Of a stretch of DNA of 18,525 bases, positions 13,533 to 18,525 are shown one piece after another. The stretch covers positions 1 through 18,525 of the forward strand of contig JAKBNO010000128.1 of NCBI GenBank assembly GCA_021831005.1, written 5' to 3'. Position numbers and translations under genes: made by a program. The notes under the pieces were generated by a model that was given only the letters and a program-made list of their open reading frames with translations, was not told the origin of the DNA and did no database searches. The DNA is from Thermoplasmata archaeon (lineage in GTDB: Archaea; Thermoplasmatota; Thermoplasmata; Thermoplasmatales; GCA-001856825). Numbering within the stretch: position 1 is the stretch's first letter; each line of letters opens with the position of its first letter.

Positions 13533-14090
13533 ATGAAGGACGTAGCTAGGAGAACACGAAAGAAAATTTGGCCATTTCAAATTGCGGAAGATGAAGCTGT
13601 ATCTCCAGTCATCGCCACTATACTCATGGTTGCAGTCACAGTTATACTGGCAACAACCGTTTATATTCTTGTCTCACACTATACGAGTCCTACACCATTA
13701 ATTGGAAACATAACAGAAGAATCCTTTGGAACAAATACGACGACGCTAATGTTGAACTTAGCAACTCCTTCTAAGCTGAGTGACCCTTCAGAATTTCACT
13801 TGCAAGTGATAAATGGAAGTAACAAACCCACTGGAGTTGGGTGGACAGTTGAAAATGTTACAATCATAAATCCAGATGGGACGGTCCTTTATATGAACAC
13901 TTTCACGAGCAGCGGGGACACTTGGTCTTCTAATGGGGCGATTCCCGCTAACGGTGCAACGAACATCCAATCTCAGGCATTAATTTATATTGTCTTTCAC
14001 TCCAGTGGAGCTCCAGTGAAACTTTCAGGTCTGCAGATTGACATTACTTACAATGGATATACTGGCTCCGTAACCGGCACTTTAAGTTGA
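13533..14090 (+). CDS. archaeal type IV pilin-like secreted protein (Pilin_N/DUF1628 type)
   Basis: A 185-residue protein with a class III signal. The basic leader MKDVARRTRKKIWPFQIAEDEA is followed by VSPVIATILMVAVTVILATTVYILVSHY, the conserved pilin N-helix, with cleavage expected after the Ala of EDEA. The mature part is about 160 residues, Asn/Thr/Ser-rich with N-glycosylation sequons (NITE, NTTT, NVTI), and contains TGVGWTVENVTIINPDGTVLY and a C-terminal beta pattern (ALIYIVFHSSGAPVKLSGLQIDITYNG) typical of this group. The size suits a major or adhesion pilin. I chose the ATG at 13533 over the TTG at 13485, because the TATA box overlaps the latter and an A/G-rich run (GGAAAG) precedes the ATG. 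No prepilin peptidase, assembly ATPase or platform protein is in the window. Confidence 0.88.
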   Translation: MKDVARRTRKKIWPFQIAEDEAVSPVIATILMVAVTVILATTVYILVSHYTSPTPLIGNITEESFGTNTTTLMLNLATPSKLSDPSEFHLQVINGSNKPTGVGWTVENVTIINPDGTVLYMNTFTSSGDTWSSNGAIPANGATNIQSQALIYIVFHSSGAPVKLSGLQIDITYNGYTGSVTGTLS

Positions 14091-14161
14091 CTGGCTCATT
14101 TTCAGTCTGAATAATAAGTACAAATTACTAATAGCACCGATTCAAAGTTGCATACGCCTTC

Positions 14162-15106
14162 ATGGTAAAGGGTATCAAGAGAATACGAATTACGTTCTGG
14201 ATGTATTATATTACTGAAAACGAAGTTGAAGCAAACTTTGGTATGAAAATGGCAATAGATGCAGTGAATGATGCCTTTAAAGAATACTTCAATAATACTG
14301 CGGGGGTTGACTCTCGTAATCGCACTATTTCTGAATCCAGCGTGCTCAGCACTATGCCAGCATACATGAACAAATATCACATTACGGGGTTCAAGACTTA
14401 TGTTGCTACAAAGGAGGGTGCAAGGTTTGTGGTGTTGTTATTTGACTCAGTTTCGTCAGAAATGATAGCCGTAATAGAGGCCAATAGGCTTGGGCAAGTC
14501 AGGACAGGGGCAGTCACTGCACTTGGAACTAATATATTGCATGGCAAGTGCTCCGTATTTTCATTAATTGGCTCAGGATTTCAGGCAGAAACACAACTGG
14601 AAGGGATCTTAGAGATAGGCGATCCCTCACTAGTAAGGGTGTATTCGCGTACTCCCGAGCATGGAAGGAAGTTTGTCAAGAAAATGGAACAAAAGTACCA
14701 CTGTGATATCTCCTTCAGAGAAGACCTGAGATCAGCTCTTGAGGGGGCTGACGTCATTTCGTGCATCACTTCCTCAAAGGAACCACTAATAAGTGATCTT
14801 TCGTTTCTTGACAGTTATCACCTGAACATTGGAGGAGCAAACGTACTATCTCACAGGGAAGTTTCACAAAATGTAATGAGAAGCTCGGATATTGTGGTGG
14901 TAGAACATCTTGAACAGGCGCTCAAGGAATCTTCGGAAATTTCAGAATTTGTAAACGAAGGAGGAAAGACAGTTGAGTTCAAGGACGTGGTTGGAGAAAG
15001 TCAAAAGTATAAAGGAAATAAAAAGACAATATTCAAGACAATGGGGATTGGCTTGGAAGATATCGCTTCTGCATATCACCTTCTTAAGAATATGGATCTG
15101 TTATGA
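14162..15106 (+). CDS. ornithine cyclodeaminase/mu-crystallin family NAD(P)-dependent oxidoreductase
   Basis: A 314-residue member of the OCD/mu-crystallin family, which includes ornithine cyclodeaminase, archaeal alanine dehydrogenase and ketimine or pyrroline-2-carboxylate reductases. Landmarks are Lys78 (GFKTY), Arg114 in GQVRTGAVTALGT, and the NAD(P)-binding loop FSLIGSGFQAETQLEGI (glycines 137 and 139). Arg52 or Arg54 could complete a carboxylate-binding set. At the position of the catalytic Asp of true ornithine cyclodeaminase (GGDCPGK), this protein has Asn227 (IGGANVLSHRE), so cyclisation of ornithine is unlikely and an imine reductase or amino-acid dehydrogenase is more plausible. 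The family usually begins near MYYITENEV, so the ATG at 14201 is an alternative start. Next to it lies a FAD-dependent amino-acid oxidase-like gene, which suggests shared amino-acid or imino-acid metabolism. Confidence 0.85.
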   Translation: MVKGIKRIRITFWMYYITENEVEANFGMKMAIDAVNDAFKEYFNNTAGVDSRNRTISESSVLSTMPAYMNKYHITGFKTYVATKEGARFVVLLFDSVSSEMIAVIEANRLGQVRTGAVTALGTNILHGKCSVFSLIGSGFQAETQLEGILEIGDPSLVRVYSRTPEHGRKFVKKMEQKYHCDISFREDLRSALEGADVISCITSSKEPLISDLSFLDSYHLNIGGANVLSHREVSQNVMRSSDIVVVEHLEQALKESSEISEFVNEGGKTVEFKDVVGESQKYKGNKKTIFKTMGIGLEDIASAYHLLKNMDLL

Positions 15107-15141
15107 TGGAACAAACCAAGAAGTCCTGCTACTGCCTGACA

Positions 15142-15152
15142 GTTAAATAAAC
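15142..15152 (+). promoter_or_regulatory. TATA-like box for the FAD oxidoreductase
   Basis: GTTAAATAAAC is centred about 26 bases upstream of the ATG at 15173. The gene therefore probably has its own leaderless transcript, despite lying only 66 bases after the previous gene. Confidence 0.5.
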
Positions 15153-15172
15153 GTTTGTAATTCATTTCGTAA

Positions 15173-16435
15173 ATGGAGAAGTATGACTTAGTCGTCGTTG
15201 GAGCAGGAATTTCAGGGCTCTCATCTGCTTATCACATCAAGTTGGACAACCCCGACTTGAGGATCTGTATTCTTGACAAATGGGGTACCTACGCCCAGGG
15301 TAATACTGCGAAGAGTGATGCTGCATTTAGGGATGTCTTCACTTCAGATACAAATTATAAGCTTGCTTCAGCTTCGATCTCGTTTTACAAAGATATACAA
15401 GACAAAGGGTTCAATCTCGGAATGCATTCTAACGGATATCTCTTCTTGATGGACGAGGAGAGGTTGAATTCGGAAGCAGTCAAAAAAATTCTAAAGAGAG
15501 TGAGGTCAAAGATAATCACTAGAGAAGAAATCGCAGATCTCGGTATCCAAGTTGAACCGGACCCGGAGGCGAGCAAGATAATGAATCTCAGGAATATTTC
15601 TGGTGGTTTAGTGGGTGAAAATTGTGGAATCCTTGAACCCGACCTCTTGGCCTCATATTACTTCCAGCAGTTAAATAAACTGGGAGCAGTATTCAAATTC
15701 AACACGAAGGTGGAAAAGTTGAATCTAGCTCCAAGGTCCAGGTTGAACTTTCCTGGTGAGCCTTTCATATGGCAAGACAAGGTGGTCGAGTCACTCCACA
15801 CATCTGCTGGAGACATCTCGGCGGATCAGTTTCTCCTGGCGACAGATGTCTGGACCAGTGATCTTCTTAGCCCGCTGGGAATTGATGCCTTCACACAGCC
15901 TAAGAAAGTTCAGGTTTTTCAACTGCAAAGTGACGGAATTTCAAAGATGATTTCGAGAAGGGTTACCGGAAGCGAAGACATTTTTCCATTCACTATTCTT
16001 CCCGGTCCCGCCATTGACCTTAGACCTGATCCCAAATCAAAGACTTTCTGGGTATCGTACAGTGAGGGTGTAGGAAGAGCTTTCGGCCTTGAAGAGGACC
16101 CAATCGCTGAGGCAGAATATTATTCCAATAACCTTCACACGGTCCTAAGAGAATACATACCGGCCTTTCACGACGCGCGCATGCTGGCAAGCTGGGCAGG
16201 TTTCTATTCCATGAACAATATGGATGGAACATACGTGCTGGAAAAATACATGAATCTCTCTGTTGTAAATGGAAGCAGTGGTAGTGGCATAATGAAGGCG
16301 GATTCAGCAGGTAGATTGGCTTCTGCGTTATTCTCCGGAAGAGAAAAGGCGAAACTTTACGGGAATACGGAAATCGATGTTGCAGATCTAGGGATCACTA
16401 ATAGGAACGTAGACCAGGAAGAATTAATAATCTAG
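15173..16435 (+). CDS. FAD-dependent oxidoreductase, DAO (D-amino-acid/sarcosine oxidase-like) family
   Basis: A 420-residue flavoprotein of the DAO family, which oxidises amines, amino acids or 2-hydroxy acids. The N-terminal Rossmann motif is DLVVVGAGISGLSSAYH (Gly10-x-Gly12-x-x-Gly15), with an acidic ribose-binding Asp in ILDKWG. GNTAKSDAAFRDVF (about 43-56) corresponds to the region near the flavin in sarcosine oxidase-like enzymes. FLLATDVWTSDLL matches the family's 'AxGxWS' segment, with Thr-Asp in place of the usual Gly. The C-terminus ends with NGSSGSGIMKADSAGRLASALFSG, the second FAD-contact region. There is no secretion signal, so it is cytoplasmic or peripheral. The substrate is unknown. 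Its neighbour, a mu-crystallin-like reductase, suggests an imino acid or amino acid; 2-hydroxyglutarate-type oxidase is another possibility. Confidence 0.87.
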   Translation: MEKYDLVVVGAGISGLSSAYHIKLDNPDLRICILDKWGTYAQGNTAKSDAAFRDVFTSDTNYKLASASISFYKDIQDKGFNLGMHSNGYLFLMDEERLNSEAVKKILKRVRSKIITREEIADLGIQVEPDPEASKIMNLRNISGGLVGENCGILEPDLLASYYFQQLNKLGAVFKFNTKVEKLNLAPRSRLNFPGEPFIWQDKVVESLHTSAGDISADQFLLATDVWTSDLLSPLGIDAFTQPKKVQVFQLQSDGISKMISRRVTGSEDIFPFTILPGPAIDLRPDPKSKTFWVSYSEGVGRAFGLEEDPIAEAEYYSNNLHTVLREYIPAFHDARMLASWAGFYSMNNMDGTYVLEKYMNLSVVNGSSGSGIMKADSAGRLASALFSGREKAKLYGNTEIDVADLGITNRNVDQEELII

Positions 16436-16505
16436 CAGCTGAATATCTCTCTCGCCTCCTACGCGATGTGAGAAAAGGATATTCACACCAGATTGATAGT
16501 GGACC

Positions 16506-17486
16506 ATGCCCGTTACTTTAGGGAGAGAACGTTTTGAAGTAAAGAAGTTGGAAATTGTGGGGAAAAGCCTTAAAGGCAATACACTCAAAGACCCAGCAAA
16601 GCGGGAGATAATAGTGCTCGAAAGAAATGTCAAGGAATCTACCCCTGCATTGATCGGTCTTGCGGGTTTTTTTGGGAGCTCAAATAGCTTCTTGAACCGG
16701 TCATATACAGGGCACGATTTCTTCAGAGCTCTCGAAACTATTTCAGAGAAGAAGTCAAGCTCATTCCTAATACTCTTACCGGATACAATGACCTCTTACT
16801 ACGGCAATCAGTTTGTCAATTCCTCTGCCGTGGGGAATTATGAAGACTTCATAGTGAATGATGTTGTGGGTCTCATCAAACGCAAGTATGGAATTAGGAA
16901 GATAGGTCTTTTTGGGAAATCATCGGGAGGGTTTGGTTCTTATAATCTGGCAACAAAGCATCCTGATGTTTTTGGTGGGTTTGTGGATGTTTCGGGAGAT
17001 TCAGGATTCGAGTATTGTTACGTGAGAGACTTTGCAGCAGTAATCACAAAACTCGGAAAAATGAACCCGCAAGAATTTCTGAAATATTTCGATAAAAAGC
17101 CTCATCCCGATAACCTGGACTTCGGTGTGATGAATGTCCTCGCAATGGCGGCTTTCTATTCCCCGAACAATAAGTCAAAGTTTGGATTCGACCTGCCTTT
17201 CGACTTAAAATATCACACCTTCAGACAGGACGTTTGGAATAGGTGGCTTCTCCTTGACCCGCTACGAAATCTTGAAAATCGCTTAGACAGTCTTCGGCAA
17301 CAAAAAGTGATCCTGCAGGTAGGTAACAGAGACGAATTCTCGATAAACATTGGAATGAAGGGAATGAGTGAACTAATGAATAAGCACAAGGTAAAACACG
17401 ATTACAAAGAATTTGACGAAGGGCACTTCGGGCTGGAATATCTCTACGAAGAGTCAATCCCTTCGCTCATAAACGCCTTATCTTGA
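16506..17486 (+). CDS. alpha/beta hydrolase, esterase D-like
   Basis: A 326-residue alpha/beta hydrolase of the putative esterase (PF00756, esterase D) type. The oxyanion-hole region is ALIGLAGFFGS (48-58). The nucleophile elbow is LFGKSSGGFGS, with Ser139 in GxSxG (Gly137-Lys-Ser-Ser-Gly141). The likely acid is Asp276 (VGNRDEFS) and the catalytic His is His307 (DEGHFGLEY), in the right order and spacing. There is no signal peptide, so the enzyme is probably cytoplasmic. The ATG at 16506 has a GATATTCAC box about 25 bases upstream. It follows the FAD oxidoreductase by 70 bases in the same direction and ends 19 bases from the convergent MarR gene. The substrate is unknown; carboxyl esters or acyl-thiols are typical of the family. 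Confidence 0.85.
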   Translation: MPVTLGRERFEVKKLEIVGKSLKGNTLKDPAKREIIVLERNVKESTPALIGLAGFFGSSNSFLNRSYTGHDFFRALETISEKKSSSFLILLPDTMTSYYGNQFVNSSAVGNYEDFIVNDVVGLIKRKYGIRKIGLFGKSSGGFGSYNLATKHPDVFGGFVDVSGDSGFEYCYVRDFAAVITKLGKMNPQEFLKYFDKKPHPDNLDFGVMNVLAMAAFYSPNNKSKFGFDLPFDLKYHTFRQDVWNRWLLLDPLRNLENRLDSLRQQKVILQVGNRDEFSINIGMKGMSELMNKHKVKHDYKEFDEGHFGLEYLYEESIPSLINALS

Positions 17487-17505
17487 TGAAAGGAGTTCTC
17501 AGAGG

Positions 17506-17940
17506 TCAGGTATACTTCTCCATCAATTCATTCAACTTTCTTAGAATCTCTTTGAGGGTTGCAATGTCTTCACCAGTCATGCTGCTGAAGATGGAGTTGA
17601 TGCTGCTGTACTTCAATTTCTCCATTTCCTTGCACTTAGCGATTCCACCGGCTGTGAGTTTCAAGACATAGCTTCTTCGGTCTGGCCCCCTTTTCCTCTT
17701 CACGAGCTTGAGACCCTCAAGACTATCGATGGACGAAGTTATGAGTGCATTAGAAAGACCAGAAGACTCGGAGAGGTCACTCATTGTTGGCTCCTTTATG
17801 CCCCTGCATATGTTGTGTAACACTATGAAATCTCTAGAGTTTATTTCTTTCAGACTCGCATTTATGTCGTCCAATATCTTCTTTCTCAGTTTTCTCATTG
17901 AAGTAAGCTGGTCAAGGATGAGCGCATATTCGTTCTTCAT
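17506..17940 (-). CDS. MarR-family transcriptional regulator
   Basis: A 144-residue winged-helix repressor. An N-terminal dimer helix (about 5-30) leads to INSRDFIVLHNICRG, the recognition region PTMSDLSESSGLSNALITSSIDSLEGLKLVKRKRGPDRRSYVLKLT (the last part being the wing with the DRR motif), and a C-terminal dimerisation helix. Its ATG overlaps the stop of the upstream MFS exporter gene as ATGA (17937-17940), so the two are co-transcribed and translationally coupled. MarR proteins next to exporters usually repress their own operon until a small aromatic or toxic ligand binds. The promoter and operator would lie outside the window, upstream of the transporter. Confidence 0.92.
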   Translation of the reverse strand: MKNEYALILDQLTSMRKLRKKILDDINASLKEINSRDFIVLHNICRGIKEPTMSDLSESSGLSNALITSSIDSLEGLKLVKRKRGPDRRSYVLKLTAGGIAKCKEMEKLKYSSINSIFSSMTGEDIATLKEILRKLNELMEKYT

Positions 17941-18525
17941 TTCTGCCCTCTTTGACCGGAGTTAGGATTTCCAGAGGAGACATTTGCAACTTTCTTCCCG
18001 TTAGTATAACCCTCACCATGTACGTATCTTCCACCACTGAGGGCAGACAGTACTGCGCCAGCTATGGTCATCAAAATTGCAATGTATAGAGAATCCTTCA
18101 GACCTACCATGAATGACGGTCCAATAGCATTGGGGAAGAATGACAGTGACATCAGAGACTTCAATGCAGCTGGGGGTATCAGATTCAGCATTGAGGGTGA
18201 AAAACTGGCAGCTGGATTTATTCCCAGGAATGCCGCAAAGAGTGCTCCGGATGGCGGAATTTTCGAGATTGCGGTAGCAATCTGTAATGGGAGTCCTATT
18301 GACACGGAGGTGTTAAGCAGGGATGACGGTAGTTTCAGTGAGAAAATTGAAATGGCAATTGAAAAGAATATTGCCATGCTTATGGTCTGACCTATATTAT
18401 TGAATGTGGTTCTCATACCGCTTCCGGCCCCCCTGCTTTCTTCCGGCAGAGAGTTCATGACTGCTGTAGTATTCGGGGCAGCGAATAGCCCACTTCCAAT
18501 CCCATTCATCAAAAGAATTCCCTCA
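17937..18525 (-). CDS. MFS multidrug exporter, DHA2 (EmrB/QacA) type, C-terminal fragment
   Basis: An open frame runs in from the right window edge and ends at TGA (17937-17939), giving the last 195 residues of a transporter. NGIGSGLFAAPNTTAVMNSLPEESRGAGSGMRTTFNNIGQTISMAIFFS is the conserved segment of 14-helix DHA2-family drug/proton antiporters. About two further helices follow (ALFAAFLGINPAA, and DSLYIAILMTIAGAVLSAL near the end). The tail is polar and basic (GKKVANVSSGNPNSGQRGQK) and cytoplasmic. A long, mostly hydrophobic loop rich in Pro, Ser and Leu lies between the helices. The start is outside the window. The ATGA overlap with marR supports a self-regulated efflux operon; the drug or metabolite exported is unknown. 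Confidence 0.9.
   Translation of the reverse strand, partial: EGILLMNGIGSGLFAAPNTTAVMNSLPEESRGAGSGMRTTFNNIGQTISMAIFFSIAISIFSLKLPSSLLNTSVSIGLPLQIATAISKIPPSGALFAAFLGINPAASFSPSMLNLIPPAALKSLMSLSFFPNAIGPSFMVGLKDSLYIAILMTIAGAVLSALSGGRYVHGEGYTNGKKVANVSSGNPNSGQRGQK

Noticed and set aside
1..18525. CRISPR arrays, tRNA/rRNA genes, insertion sequences or integrase attachment sites
   Set aside because: I read for direct repeats with regular spacing, T-arm consensus and transposase motifs and found none; a subtle case could be missed by eye.

Overview
The window looks like a stretch of archaeal chromosome, most likely from a Thermoplasmata-type archaeon with moderate GC content (lineage inferred, not proven). 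The evidence is of four kinds. Most genes have a TATA-like box about 22-28 bases before the start codon and little or no leader. Two genes carry archaeal type III (pilin) signal sequences. There are typically archaeal small proteins: UPF0147, a Lrp/AsnC protein reduced to its RAM domain, and a short Sso10a/COG3432-like winged helix. Central metabolism is represented by an AcnA-type aconitase and a two-subunit B12-dependent acyl-CoA mutase. I saw no rRNA, tRNA, CRISPR array or insertion sequence.

Layout, left to right. 1-745 (-) is the N-terminal part of an MMPL/RND-type membrane protein, cut by the window edge. 1026-1823 (+) is a TatD-like metal hydrolase, convergent with a CcdC-like membrane protein (1869-2387, -). 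Aconitase (2463-5117, -) is divergent from the acyl-CoA mutase large and small subunits (5227-7274, +). The mutase is convergent with a small operon encoding a RAM-only protein and UPF0147 (7268-7858, -). Next comes an overlapping pair, a six-helix membrane protein and a winged-helix protein (7939-8812, -).

The middle, about 8975-14090, is an accessory-looking region. It holds two pilin-like secreted proteins (8975-9733, - and 13533-14090, +), a three-helix membrane protein (9851-10147, -), and two tandem paralogous regulators of 310-318 residues with a CCHH metal-site motif and a winged helix (10399-12345, -). It also holds a 33-residue membrane miniprotein with its own promoter, Shine-Dalgarno site and poly-T terminator (12401-12502, -). 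A 490-base, mostly non-coding stretch follows, with inverted repeats and a GC-rich hairpin that may be a structured RNA. A hypothetical gene (12990-13424, +) sits at its end.

The right end holds three same-direction metabolic genes: an ornithine cyclodeaminase/mu-crystallin-family protein, a DAO-family FAD oxidoreductase and an esterase D-like hydrolase (14162-17486, +). They converge on a translationally coupled MFS exporter and MarR regulator (17506 to the window edge, -).

The clearest functional correction is the mutase. It would normally be called methylmalonyl-CoA mutase, but two substrate-recognition positions (Phe75 and Gln193) match isobutyryl-CoA mutase. The most novel-looking material is the paralogous CCHH regulators, the miniprotein and the structured non-coding segment beside them.
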